DNA of 56,387 bases from Pseudomonadota bacterium. Lineage in GTDB: Bacteria > Pseudomonadota > Alphaproteobacteria > Caulobacterales > Caulobacteraceae. This document shows positions 39,759 through 49,300 of the stretch, in pieces. Under the pieces are notes generated by a model that was not told the DNA's origin, did no database searches, and was given only the letters and a program-made list of their open reading frames with translations. How positions within the stretch are numbered: the first letter of the stretch is position 1; every line of letters begins with the position of its first letter. Location: contig JAEZEZ010000119.1 of NCBI GenBank assembly GCA_023432855.1, positions 1 through 56,387 of the forward strand, in the 5' to 3' direction. Made by a program: the position numbers and the translations under genes.

Positions 39759-40958
39759 ATGCCCGAACAACTGAGCGCGGCCGAGGCGAGGCGACTGGCC
39801 GTCGCCGCCCAGGGGCTCGCGGCGCCGAAGCCGCGCGCTGCGCCCGGACGCGCCCATCTCAGGCGGGTCTTCGACCGCGTCGGTCTGATCCAGATCGATT
39901 CGGTGAACGTCCTGGCGCGGTCGCACTACCTGCCCGTGTTCGCCAGGCTCGGCGCCTATCCGATGAAGCTGCTGGAAGACGCCGCGTGGGGGCCGCGGCG
40001 CATGCTGTTCGAATACTGGGGCCACGAGGCGTCGCTGTTGCCGATCGAGCTGCAGCCGCTGCTGCGCTGGCGCATGGCCCGCGCGCTGGCGGGTCAGGGC
40101 CTCTGGGGCGGGGTGCGCCGCTTCGCCGACGAGAACCGTCCCTTCGTCGAGGCCGTGCTGACGGAGATCGAAACGCGCGGCCCGATGACCGCCGGCGAAC
40201 TGAGCGAAGGCGGCAAGGCGAAGGGCGGGTGGTGGGGCTGGTCGAAAGGCAAGCGCGCCCTCGAATGGCTGTTCTGGACCGGCCAGATCACGACCCGGAC
40301 GCGCCGGGGTTTCGAGCGCGTCTATGACCTGCCGGAGCGGTGCCTCCCCGTCGAGGTCGTGTCCGCGCCGACCCCCGACGAGGCCGGCGCTCAGCGTGAA
40401 CTGCTTCGTATCGCCGCCCGGGCCATGGGCGTGGCCACCGAACAGGACCTGCGCGACTACTTCCGGATGGACGTAGCCGACACGCGCGCGCGCATCGGTG
40501 AGCTGGTGGAGGCGGGCGATCTGCTGCCGGCGGAGGTCAAGGGATGGGGCCGGCCCGCCTTCCTCGACCCCCAGGCCAGGCCGCAGCGCCGCGTGCGGGC
40601 CAGCGCCCTCCTCTCGCCCTTCGATTCCCTCGTCTGGCGACGCGAGCGGGCCGAGCGGCTGTTCGGGTTCCGCTATCGCATCGAGATCTATGTCCCGGCC
40701 CACAAGCGCACCCACGGCTATTACGTCCTGCCCTGGCTGTTCAACGACCGGCTGGCGGCCCGACTCGACCTCAAGTCCGACCGGCAGGGTTCGCGCCTGC
40801 TGGTCAAGACGGCGCACCTGGAGGAGGGGGAGCGGCCCGAGGAGATTGCCGGCTCTCTCGCCGGCGACCTCATGGCCATGGCGGGCTGGCTGGGGCTTGG
40901 CGAAGTGCACATCAGCGCCCACGGCCGGCTGGCGGATGCGGTGCGCGACGCGCTTTGA
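39759..40958 (+). CDS. YcaQ-like winged-helix DNA glycosylase (crosslink repair family)
   Basis: A 399-residue protein of the AlkZ/YcaQ (HTH_42) family, winged-helix DNA glycosylases that remove alkylated bases and open interstrand crosslinks. GLIQIDSVNVLARSHYL contains the Gln45-X-Asp47 motif expected at the active site of the YcaQ-type branch. Later blocks WGHEASLLPIEL, KRALEWLFWTGQI, RIEIYVPAHKRTHGYYVLP and a beta-rich C-terminus are typical. It converges with the aspartyl-protease-like gene with only 3 bp between stops. DNA repair is inferred from the family. Confidence 0.9.
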   Translation: MPEQLSAAEARRLAVAAQGLAAPKPRAAPGRAHLRRVFDRVGLIQIDSVNVLARSHYLPVFARLGAYPMKLLEDAAWGPRRMLFEYWGHEASLLPIELQPLLRWRMARALAGQGLWGGVRRFADENRPFVEAVLTEIETRGPMTAGELSEGGKAKGGWWGWSKGKRALEWLFWTGQITTRTRRGFERVYDLPERCLPVEVVSAPTPDEAGAQRELLRIAARAMGVATEQDLRDYFRMDVADTRARIGELVEAGDLLPAEVKGWGRPAFLDPQARPQRRVRASALLSPFDSLVWRRERAERLFGFRYRIEIYVPAHKRTHGYYVLPWLFNDRLAARLDLKSDRQGSRLLVKTAHLEEGERPEEIAGSLAGDLMAMAGWLGLGEVHISAHGRLADAVRDAL

Positions 40959-40961
40959 GGC

Positions 40962-41936
40962 TCAGGCGACCTCGAACCGGGCAAGCGCCGCGGGGTAGTC
41001 GGCGACGATCCGCGCGCGGCTGAAGGCCGACGCTCCCAGGGCCCCGACGATCGGACGCGCCATCCACTGACTCATCCATTCCGTGAAGTTCTTGTCCGGG
41101 CGCACGGCAAACCACGCCGGACCGAGGTCGAGACCGGCGACGCGCACGTTGGGCGCACGAACCAGATCCATGCCCGTCATCTTTTCGCCGCCGAGGACCA
41201 CCGGCCAATCGGGATTGGCGGCGCGCCAGCGGTCGGCCACCGACTTGCCGATGAACGAACTGGCTCGCCATTCTCCGCCCGGGCCGAGAACGGCTTGGGC
41301 GCCCGGGGTCAGCGGCGACTGGGCCCCCGTGTCGAACAGGAGGTCGAGCGTCTCGCCGGCGATATCCGCCCTGATCAGCGGGAAATGGGTCGAGCGCCGG
41401 CCGTCCCGCGTCTGGAATTCGAGTGGCGCGACCCCCTTGCCGCTCTCGCCTGACAGAAAGGAGACGGGGCCGAGCAGGAGCTTCTTCGCCGGGTAATCGA
41501 AGGTCCACACCCGATCGCCGAACCACGCCTGTCCGAGCATGCCGTCGAGACCCCGGTCCGCGAACATCTTGCCTTCGCCCGCCGCGGGCATGACGGGCAT
41601 ACGACTGTCGCTCCCCACAGGTTCGGGGATCCAGGCGTCCTGGCGGAAACCCGGCAGGCTCGCGAGGCTCGTCTGCCGCCCGTCGACCGTCGCCGTTTCG
41701 ACGTCCAGTCCAAGGCGGGCCACAGCGGGCTCGAGGAGGAACAGCCCGCCGCCGGTGTCAGTCAGCAGTTTCATGGCATGTCCGTCCGCCGTGACGGGAG
41801 TGGCGTAGATGATGCCGTCCTCGAAGTGCGTCGGGATGATGCGTTCCTGGGCGAACGCCGCGGCCGGGGGCGCCGCCGTCGCCACAAGTCCCGCCGTCCC
41901 GCCTGCGAGCACCGCACGTCGCGTCAAAGCCGTCAT
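40962..41936 (-). CDS. Exported aspartyl-protease-like (retropepsin-fold) protein
   Basis: A 324-residue protein with two Asp-Thr-Gly sites, LLTDTGGGLFLLEP (about 57-70) and LLFDTGAQSPLTP (about 199-211), as in bacterial retropepsin-like proteins with two lobes. The N-terminus LTRRAVLAGGTAGLVATAAP looks like a twin-arginine or Sec signal peptide, so it should act in the periplasm. FDYPAKKLLLGP and ADYPAALARFEV are typical strands. Proteolytic activity is plausible but unproven. It is divergent from ubiA (47 bp). Confidence 0.82.
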   Translation of the reverse strand: MTALTRRAVLAGGTAGLVATAAPPAAAFAQERIIPTHFEDGIIYATPVTADGHAMKLLTDTGGGLFLLEPAVARLGLDVETATVDGRQTSLASLPGFRQDAWIPEPVGSDSRMPVMPAAGEGKMFADRGLDGMLGQAWFGDRVWTFDYPAKKLLLGPVSFLSGESGKGVAPLEFQTRDGRRSTHFPLIRADIAGETLDLLFDTGAQSPLTPGAQAVLGPGGEWRASSFIGKSVADRWRAANPDWPVVLGGEKMTGMDLVRAPNVRVAGLDLGPAWFAVRPDKNFTEWMSQWMARPIVGALGASAFSRARIVADYPAALARFEVA

Positions 41937-41983
41937 TGCCCCGCTCCCTCGTCTCGACGTCCCATGCTACTGCCAAGCCCGAG

Positions 41984-43000
41984 ATGCGGAAGCCCCCCCT
42001 TCAAGCCGCCGCCCTGCCGGACGCCGCTCCCGAGAACTGGGTCGACAGGCGCGCGCCGGAGGGACTGAAGCCGTGGCTGAAACTGGGGCGGTTCGACCGC
42101 CCGATCGGAATCTGGTTGCTGCTGCTGCCCGGCTGGCAGGGGATCGCCCTGGCCGCGGCCGAGCGCGGCGATCTCGTGGGCCGGTGGGCGCACTACGGCC
42201 TGCTCATGGCGCTGTTCGCGGTCGGCGCCGCCCTGATGCGCGCGGCAGGGTGCGCCTGGAACGACATCGTGGACCGGGACATCGATGCGCGGGTCGCCAG
42301 GACCGCAAGCCGGCCCATTCCCGCCGGCCAGATCAGCGTCGGCCAGGCGCTGGCGTTCATCATCGGCTGCTGCCTCATCAGCCTGGTCGTGCTGCTGAGC
42401 TTCAACGCCACCGCCGTCATCGTCGGCGCACTCTCCCTCCTGCTGGTGGCCGCCTACCCGTTCATGAAGCGGATCACGTGGTGGCCGCAGGCCTGGCTGG
42501 GGCTGACCTTCAACTGGGGCGCGCTGCTGGGCTTCACGGCGGCGACAGGCGCGGTCGGCGTGCTGTGGACGGCGCTGGGATCGGGTGCGGGACTCGATGC
42601 CTGGACCGAAGCGCCCGGGCGCCTCGGCGTAGCGGCCCTGTTCCTCTACGCCTCCGGCGTCTGCTGGACGCTCGGCTACGATACGATCTACGCCCTGCAG
42701 GACATCGAGGACGACGCCCTGGTAGGGGTGAAGTCATCGGCCCGCCGCCTGGGCGCTAAGGCGCCGCTGGGGGTGCTGATCTTCTATGTGCTGGCCTGCC
42801 TGTTCGCCATCGGCGCCTGGGCGGCCGCAGGCCTGGGGCCTCTGTTCTTCCCGCCTTTCGCCCTTTTCGCGGTACACCTGTCCAATCAGGTGAAGCGACT
42901 GAAGATCGGAGAGCCGGCGCTCGCGCTGGCGCTGTTCAAGTCGAATCGCGGCGCCGGTCTATTGTTGTTCGCGGCCCTGGCCGCCGGGGCATGGAGATGA
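41984..43000 (+). CDS. ubiA: 4-hydroxybenzoate polyprenyltransferase
   Basis: A UbiA membrane prenyltransferase of about 338 residues, transferring the polyprenyl chain to 4-hydroxybenzoate in ubiquinone synthesis. RFDRPIGIWLLLLPGWQG, the first Asp-rich motif NDIVDRDIDARVART and the second DTIYALQDIEDDALVGVKSS are diagnostic. About eight to nine membrane segments are visible. The ATG at 41984 is preferred over a TTG at 41936. Its stop at 43000 overlaps or abuts the cluster of ATGs that begin the lipoprotein gene. Confidence 0.93.
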   Translation: MRKPPLQAAALPDAAPENWVDRRAPEGLKPWLKLGRFDRPIGIWLLLLPGWQGIALAAAERGDLVGRWAHYGLLMALFAVGAALMRAAGCAWNDIVDRDIDARVARTASRPIPAGQISVGQALAFIIGCCLISLVVLLSFNATAVIVGALSLLLVAAYPFMKRITWWPQAWLGLTFNWGALLGFTAATGAVGVLWTALGSGAGLDAWTEAPGRLGVAALFLYASGVCWTLGYDTIYALQDIEDDALVGVKSSARRLGAKAPLGVLIFYVLACLFAIGAWAAAGLGPLFFPPFALFAVHLSNQVKRLKIGEPALALALFKSNRGAGLLLFAALAAGAWR

Positions 43001-43002
43001 GG

Positions 43003-43845
43003 ATGATGGCGATGCGTGTAGTGACCGCGGCGGGCCTGACCGTCGCCCTGGCCCTGACCGCGGCGGGGTGCAAACGCCCGCAGGAAGAGGCGGCCGGGAC
43101 GCCGAAGGGGCCGGTCGCCGCGGCGCCCTCCAACCCCGCCGAGGCCGCAGCGCCCCTGACGTTCTCCGAAAAGACCGACCATGCTTCCGTCGACCTGAAG
43201 CTGCCCGAGGCTGTGAAGACCCAGCCGGACCTGCATGCGCGCCTGTACTCGGAAGGCGTCAAGAACCTGCGCGCCTTCACCGAGGGCGCGGCCGGAGAGA
43301 GGGCCGAACTGGAAGGCCAGGGGCTCGAGATCCCGCCCTACTCGCGCGAGATCGAATGGAACCTGGGCGCCGACACTTCCAAGCTGATGAGCCTGTGGAA
43401 GGTGGAGTCCGAGTACACCGGCGGCGCCCACGGCAACGCCAACTTCGGCTCCGTGCTGTGGGACAAGGCGTTGAAGCGCATGGTCGGGGCGAACGTGCTG
43501 TTCAAGCCGGGCGCCGACAAGGTCATGGACAAGGCCCTGTGCGACGCCCTGATGGCGGAGAAAAAAGCGCGGCTGAAGGAATACTATTCGCCGCCGGGCC
43601 AGGACTGGACCTGCCCCAAGTGGCGCGAGATCAGCTTCGCGCTTGCGCCTTCGACGGCGCCGGGCAAGGCCGGCGGCCTCCTGTTCCTGCTGCCGCCCTA
43701 CCGGGTCGGCGCCTATGCCGAGGGGACGTATGAGGTGACGGTGCCGGTGGGCGTGTTCGCCGGCTACCTGACCCCGGCCTATGCGGACGAGTTCGCCGGC
43801 GCACCGCAGCCCCGTCCGACCGAAGGGGCCGACGCGGCGGGCTAG
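43003..43845 (+). CDS. DUF3298-type (RsiV-like) lipoprotein
   Basis: A lipoprotein of about 280 residues. The signal VVTAAGLTVALALTAAGC has a lipobox ending in Cys. After a Pro/Ala-rich linker, the folded part shows LWKVESEYTGGAHGNAN, the family mark of DUF3298/RsiV-like domains, then LCDALMAEKKARL and FLLPPYRVGAYAEGTYEV. Several in-frame ATGs (42991, 42997, 43003, 43006, 43012) lie together; 42997 gives an ATGA overlap with ubiA, and 43003 is a compromise. It should sit in the periplasm, anchored to a membrane. Its function is not known. Confidence 0.82.
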   Translation: MMAMRVVTAAGLTVALALTAAGCKRPQEEAAGTPKGPVAAAPSNPAEAAAPLTFSEKTDHASVDLKLPEAVKTQPDLHARLYSEGVKNLRAFTEGAAGERAELEGQGLEIPPYSREIEWNLGADTSKLMSLWKVESEYTGGAHGNANFGSVLWDKALKRMVGANVLFKPGADKVMDKALCDALMAEKKARLKEYYSPPGQDWTCPKWREISFALAPSTAPGKAGGLLFLLPPYRVGAYAEGTYEVTVPVGVFAGYLTPAYADEFAGAPQPRPTEGADAAG

Positions 43846-43900
43846 CCGTTTCCCCTGCGTCACCGTTGCCGGAAACCGGGCGCAGGCGGATAATCGGTTT

Positions 43901-44836
43901 ATGCCCGCCGCCGCACGCGTGAAGGCCCACGACTATTTCACCCCGGAGGAATGGGCGCCCCTGGCCGCGCGCTCGTCGTGGAAGGGCGTCGCCCTGGTGG
44001 CGCACTGCTGGGGCGTGATCCTGCTGGCCGGTGCAGTCGGCGTGATCTGGCCCCTGACCATCCCGCTGATGGTGATGATCATCGGCACGCGCCAGCTTGG
44101 CCTGGCCATACTCATGCATGAGGCCGCGCATGGGGCGCTGCATCCGAACCAGCGGGTGAACGACTTCCTGGGCCACTGGCTGTGCGCCGTGCCCGTGGGC
44201 GCGAGCCTCGCCGGCTACCGGCCTTACCACCTCAGCCACCACAAGTTCGCGCAGCAGCCGGAGGACCCCGACCTGGTGCTGTCCGCGCCCTTCCCCGTCA
44301 CGCGCGCCTCGCTGCGGCGCAAGATCGTGCGCGACCTGACCGGGCAGACCTTCTTCCGTCAGCGCATCGCACCGCTGGCCCCGCTGTTCGGGGGACGTAA
44401 ACCCGACGACCTGCCGGAAGGGGCGGTGGTGACCGCGCGGCAGATCGCGCCCTTCGCGCTGGTGAACCTCGGGATGTTGCTGGCGCTGACGCTGGCAGGC
44501 TGGTGGTGGGCGTGGTTCGCGCTCTGGCTGCTGCCGCTGGCGACCTGGTTTCCTCTGGTCACTCGCCTGCGTAACATCGCCGAGCACGCGGTGACGCCCG
44601 ATCCCGCCGACCCCCTGCGCCACGCGAGGACCACGCATGCGTCGTGGTGGGAACGCGTGCTGATCGCGCCGTACTGGGTCAACTATCACTGCGAGCATCA
44701 CATGTTCATGTGGCTGCCCTGCTGGAGCCTGCCGAAAGCGCACCGGATGCTGGCCGAGCGAGGCGTCACCGCGCGGATGGAGGTGCAGCCCGGATACTGG
44801 ACCGTGCTGAAGGCGGCCTCTGGCCGCCCATCCTGA
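43901..44836 (+). CDS. Membrane fatty-acid desaturase family protein
   Basis: A 311-residue di-iron membrane protein of the fatty-acid desaturase/hydroxylase family. The three histidine boxes are HEAAH (73-77), HLSHH (110-114) and HCEHH (263-267), with two pairs of membrane segments between. It should introduce a double bond or hydroxyl into an acyl chain or related lipid; the substrate is unknown and could include carotenoid or hopanoid-like compounds. The ATG at 43901 is the first sensible start after the lipoprotein stop (55 bp). Its stop is 2 bp from the convergent small membrane protein. Confidence 0.9.
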   Translation: MPAAARVKAHDYFTPEEWAPLAARSSWKGVALVAHCWGVILLAGAVGVIWPLTIPLMVMIIGTRQLGLAILMHEAAHGALHPNQRVNDFLGHWLCAVPVGASLAGYRPYHLSHHKFAQQPEDPDLVLSAPFPVTRASLRRKIVRDLTGQTFFRQRIAPLAPLFGGRKPDDLPEGAVVTARQIAPFALVNLGMLLALTLAGWWWAWFALWLLPLATWFPLVTRLRNIAEHAVTPDPADPLRHARTTHASWWERVLIAPYWVNYHCEHHMFMWLPCWSLPKAHRMLAERGVTARMEVQPGYWTVLKAASGRPS

Positions 44837-44838
44837 CT

Positions 44839-45126
44839 TCAGCGGCGACGGCGCCTGCGGGACGGCGGAGGCGGCAGGATCCGGTTGTAGATCCACGCGC
44901 TGAGGGCGCCCATCAGACCCCCGGCGCAGGCGAGCCCCGCGCTGGCCACCAGCAGGGCCGGAAGACCGCGCCCGGGCAGCGCCTCGATGACCGCCTGGAA
45001 CGGCCCGGGCGCGCCGTTCCAGGCCAGCAGGAACAGAATGACCAGGACGAGCGCGCCGAGCGCAGCGGAACGCTCCACAGTAAGACGGCGCGGGAAGAGG
45101 GGCGCCTGGGCGAGGGTCGAGGGCAA
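44839..45126 (-). CDS. Small two-span membrane protein with a polyarginine tail
   Basis: A 95-residue protein starting at a TTG at 45126 with GGAGG five bases upstream; no ATG is available nearby in this frame, apart from an unlikely one at 45252. It has two hydrophobic segments (about residues 20-36 and 53-77) and ends ILPPPPSRRRRRR, a Pro run and six Arg. No family was recognised. The Arg tail should be cytoplasmic by the positive-inside rule. It lies 82 bp after the Asp-box gene on the same strand. Confidence 0.6.
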   Translation of the reverse strand: MPSTLAQAPLFPRRLTVERSAALGALVLVILFLLAWNGAPGPFQAVIEALPGRGLPALLVASAGLACAGGLMGALSAWIYNRILPPPPSRRRRRR

Positions 45127-45208
45127 GGGGACCTCCAGCAGTATCGACGCCCCTGTGCGCCCTGCCGCCGCATCCCGCTTTGATCCTGCGCAATATGCGC
45201 GGCCGGTC

Positions 45209-46303
45209 TCAGGCCGACAGCTCGAGCCGGTGAACCTCCACTCCAATGGCATAGACCCGCGCGCCGCCGCCCGGCTGGCGGACGATGCGGATCTTGTTCA
45301 CGGCCTTGCCGAACTCCACCGGGCTCCACGTCTCGCCGCCGTCCCGGGTTTCGAGCCCGCCCAGATTGCCGCCTACCCAACCGCGCCGGGCGTCGGCGAA
45401 CCCTATGCCGAAGGACCGCCAGGCGGCGTTATCCACCAGCGGAAGCTCGCGCCAGGTATCGCCGCCGTCGTCGCTGCGGACGATGAAGCGGCGTACCTGG
45501 GCCGGATCCGGATCGTAGGACTGGATGGTCCCGTAGCCGACGGCCGGGGTCGGAAAGTGGAGCTTCCAGACGGTTTCCACCGGACGGGCGCTGCGGAACA
45601 CCTCGCGCCAGCTGTCCCCTCCGTCGTCGGTGCGCAGGATCAGTCCCCGCGCCTGGGCCAGGTCGGGGCTCGAGCTGCCGGCGATAAAGCCGATGCGCGG
45701 GCTGGAGAACTTCACATCGTAGATCGCGGCGGTCAGGCCGCCGAGGTCCCGGGACGTCCAGCTGATCCCCCGGTCCAGCGAGCGCAGGTAGTGGGCCGGG
45801 CCGCCGACGCGGCCGGCCGCGTGCACCACCACCTGCTCCCCCCGCTCCCCCCGGTCGATGACCGGAAAGCGCGCCACCTCGATGCCGCATATGCCCCCAG
45901 GCGCCGGACCATCGATGGCGGTCACCGGATTCCAGCTCAGCCCGCCGTCGCTGGTGCGGTAGAGCGGCGCCTCGTCGGTGACGTTGGGAAAGGCCCCAAC
46001 GCCGACGTTGCCCATGATCCCGACCTCGGCGTCGAGGAAGCCGAGCGCCCGCACGAAGGTCCCTTCCTTGCGCCAGACCTGCCGCCAGCTGTCGCCGCCG
46101 TCATCGGTGCGGAAGATGCGCCCCTCCCCATTGCCGTACCAGCCGCGGTTCACCGAGCCGAAGGCGATGTCGTCCTGCTTGCCGCGGTAGGGCTCCGTCG
46201 GCAGCTTGCGCCAGGCTGCGTCACCGGCTGAAGCCGGGGCCCACGCGGCTGCCATGGCCAGCCCGGCGACCACGCCCCGACGGTCGATCACGAGCCCCCG
46301 CAT
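45209..46303 (-). CDS. Exported Asp-box (BNR/YCF48-like) beta-propeller protein
   Basis: A 364-residue protein with a signal peptide (VVAGLAMAAAWAPASAGDA) and six Asp-box-like motifs of the S/T-x-D-x-G-x-x-W type: TDDGGDSW, TSDGGLSW, SLDRGISW, TDDGGDSW, SDDGGDTW and TRDGGETW. This predicts a seven- or six-bladed propeller in the periplasm or outside. Similar folds occur in sialidase-like and photosystem II assembly (YCF48) proteins, but the catalytic residues of sialidases are not evident. The ATG overlaps the stop of the three-domain enzyme by 1 bp (TGATG), so the two are made together. Confidence 0.82.
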   Translation of the reverse strand: MRGLVIDRRGVVAGLAMAAAWAPASAGDAAWRKLPTEPYRGKQDDIAFGSVNRGWYGNGEGRIFRTDDGGDSWRQVWRKEGTFVRALGFLDAEVGIMGNVGVGAFPNVTDEAPLYRTSDGGLSWNPVTAIDGPAPGGICGIEVARFPVIDRGERGEQVVVHAAGRVGGPAHYLRSLDRGISWTSRDLGGLTAAIYDVKFSSPRIGFIAGSSSPDLAQARGLILRTDDGGDSWREVFRSARPVETVWKLHFPTPAVGYGTIQSYDPDPAQVRRFIVRSDDGGDTWRELPLVDNAAWRSFGIGFADARRGWVGGNLGGLETRDGGETWSPVEFGKAVNKIRIVRQPGGGARVYAIGVEVHRLELSA

Positions 46304-49300
46304 CACGCCCCCCTTCCGGCTGCCGGACCGGCCACCTGCAGCCTGGGCCTCGGGGCGTCGGCGACGCAACTGGCGTCCAGTTCGCTCAGCGGCGTTCCGG
46401 CAATGAACCTGGCCATAAGCTCGCCGGTGCATCCCGGCAGCGGCGGAAGGTGGGAGGCGCCCGGCGCCTCGACATGCAGGCTGTTGGGAAGGGTGCGCGC
46501 GACCTCATCGCCCCAGACCTTGCCCGCGACGGGGTCCATCTCGCCGGAGATGATCAGCACCGGCTTGTCGCTTCGCAGAGGCTCGAAGTAGTCGGCCGGG
46601 ACGTCTCCCTTCGGCCACAGGGCGCAGGCGTCCAGTTCCGAAATCACCGAACCCGGGCCCATGAAGGTATCGCGGGTCGCGGCCTCCAGGCGCCGGCGAT
46701 CGATGCGCGGAACGTCTTCGCTGCAGATTACGGACCAGCGCATGCCCCAGGCGATCTGCTCGCCCGTGCCCATCATGGCCGGCGCCATGGCCTGCACCAT
46801 CGGCGAAAAGTTTCCTGCGGCCGCCTGTTCGATCAGGGGCGGGATGTGGACGTAGAACTCCGGCACGTAGAGCAGGAAGAACAGGGTCGAGCTGAAGCCG
46901 TTGCGGTCGAGGTCGGTCTCCTCGCGCTTGCCGGTGCGGGGATCGACCACGCTGATCTTCACGGGCCCCTTGTCCAGTCGCGCGACGGCCGCCCTCAGGT
47001 TTGCGGCCAGGTCGGGGTGACGCGCCGCGCAATCGGCCTGGGCCTCGCAGGCGGCGACGACGCGCGAGAAGGCGTGCTGGGCGTCCCGCGGCGTCCAGAA
47101 GGGCAGCATCATCTGCACCGGCGCGGCGGCGCGGATCACCGTCTCGCCCACATGATCCGGGTAGAGGCGGATGTAGTCGAGCGCGACGCGCGTCCCGTAG
47201 GACATGCCGAACATGTCCAGCTTCGGGTAGCCCAGAGCCTGGCGCACGACGTCCATATCGAGCACGGCCTGGCGCGTGTCGTAGAGGCGCAGGTCCGCCA
47301 CCTTTTCGAGCTCGGCGCGGCAGGTCCTGACGCGCTCCGCCTCCGAGCCGGCCATGCTGCCCAGCGCCTCGCCGCTATCCTCGGGCATGGCGCAGGCGAG
47401 CGGATTGGAGGCGCCGGCGCCGCGCTGGTCGATCATCAGCAGGTCGCGCCCGGCCAGCATGGCGCCGAACATCTGGTCCGTGCCGGGCCCGGAGGCGACG
47501 CCCCCAAGGCCGGGGCCTCCCGGCAGCATGACCAGGGGCGCGTCCTTCACCGGGCCCGAAGACGGAAGTACGGCGAACCGGATCTTCAGCTGACGTCCGC
47601 CTGGCCGTGCACGGTCCTCGGGGACCGTGACCGTCCCGCATCGCGTGCGCGGCGACAGGCCCGGGACATCGCAGGCGCCCAGCGAGGCCGGCGCGACTCC
47701 GCCGAGCCTGAATCGCCGCGTGTCGCCCGGCGCATCGATCCGCCAGACGCTTCCGAAGTCGGCGTGGCCCAGCGGTGCGATCGGAGCGCCCCCGAAGCGG
47801 GCGACCAGGTCGGGCGTCGTGTTGCTGTGGCCCACCACCAGCACCTCGCCGTTGACCGCGGCGACGCGTGCGACCAGGGCCGCGGGGTTAGCCGGATCGT
47901 AGACCTCCGGGGCCAGCCCCAGCTTCGCCGCCAGGGGCGCCGCGGTTTCGCGCGCGCGCCGGGTGTCGGTGACGAATACGGCCTTGATGGCGGCGGCCTG
48001 CAGGAAGTCCGGCAGGGCCGCCGCCATCCTCGCCCCCTCGGCGGAGAGCTGCGGGTCTGCTCCGTCGGCGGGAGGCAGGTGGCGCATGACCCAAACCTTG
48101 TGCGCAGGCGCGGTCGCGACGGCGGGGCCTGCGGGATTGGCGTCCTGCGCAGCCTTCTCTAGCAGGGCGTCCAGCGCCGCCCGATCGTAGACGCGGCCGG
48201 CGGCGATCACCGTTTCAAGCGTCTTCAGGGCCGCCAGGTCACGGGAGGGATCCTCGTTCAGCAGGATCAGGTCGGCGCGGGCGCCCGTTTCGACGACCCC
48301 GAAGTCCGCCTTCCAGCCCAGGCCCGAACCGCCATTGGGCAGGGAACGGAAATAGTCGCGCGGCGTCACCGTGGCCGCCTTGAGCGCCTCCATCCGGCTC
48401 AGGCCGGCGGATTCGAGCGCCTGGATCTCGCGGATCAGTCCGGGGCCCCAGATGTGGAAGGACTGGGCCGTGTCCGAACCGGCCATCACAGGGACTCCCG
48501 CGGCATGGAAGGCGCGTACGATCCGGCGGCGCAGGTCGACGAAGCGCTTCGCCGTCTCCGGCGTGAAACCCATGCCCGCGATCTGGCCGCGCTGCTGCGC
48601 CCACTGCTCCAGGGCCTGGCCCGGGACATAGCGCATGTCCGGGTCGGCCATCAGGGTCTCGAGGGGCGTATCCACGGCCGTCGTCCGTTCGAACAGGGCC
48701 AGCGTCGGGACCATGTAGCCCCGGGCGCCGGACACCCTGCGCGCGACGGCGGCAATCTGGGCGTCGGTGGCGCGGGCGGCGGCTTCGATCACCGGCGGCG
48801 GCGGAATCTGGGCGAAACCGATCTGGCGCTCCGGCGAGCCGGCCGGGAGCAATTCCATGAACACACCGTCGAGGTGCTCGACCTGCTGCCCCGCCGCCAG
48901 GGCGCGGTCCAGCCCGATCTCGTTGGCCACGTGACCGGCGGTGGGCATGCCGGCGCGTCGCGCCTCCTCCTGCAGAGCCTGCCAGACGGCGGGGTCTTCG
49001 ATGTGGTGCGACTTGATGAGGTCGAAACCGGCTGCTTTCGCCGCAGCGACAGCCGCGCGGGCCTGATCGGCGCTCGTCGTGTTGGCCACACTGATCGCGG
49101 GGGCCGCGGCGTAGAGCCTGGGTCCCGCGATCTCGCCCGCCTCAATGCGCTCGCGCACGCCGATGTGGACCGGCGAACCCGCCATGGTGCGGGCCGTGGT
49201 CACCCCGTGAGCCAGCATCACCGCAAGGGCCCGCTGGGCCGGATCTCCCGGTCCGCCCGGCGCGGGGGCGAGGTGGATGTGCATGTCAACGAGGCCCGGC

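Noticed and set aside
46450..48162. A 570-codon plus-strand frame opposite the three-enzyme fusion
   Set aside because: Arg/Gly/His-rich shadow; the minus-strand frame has three catalytic domains.
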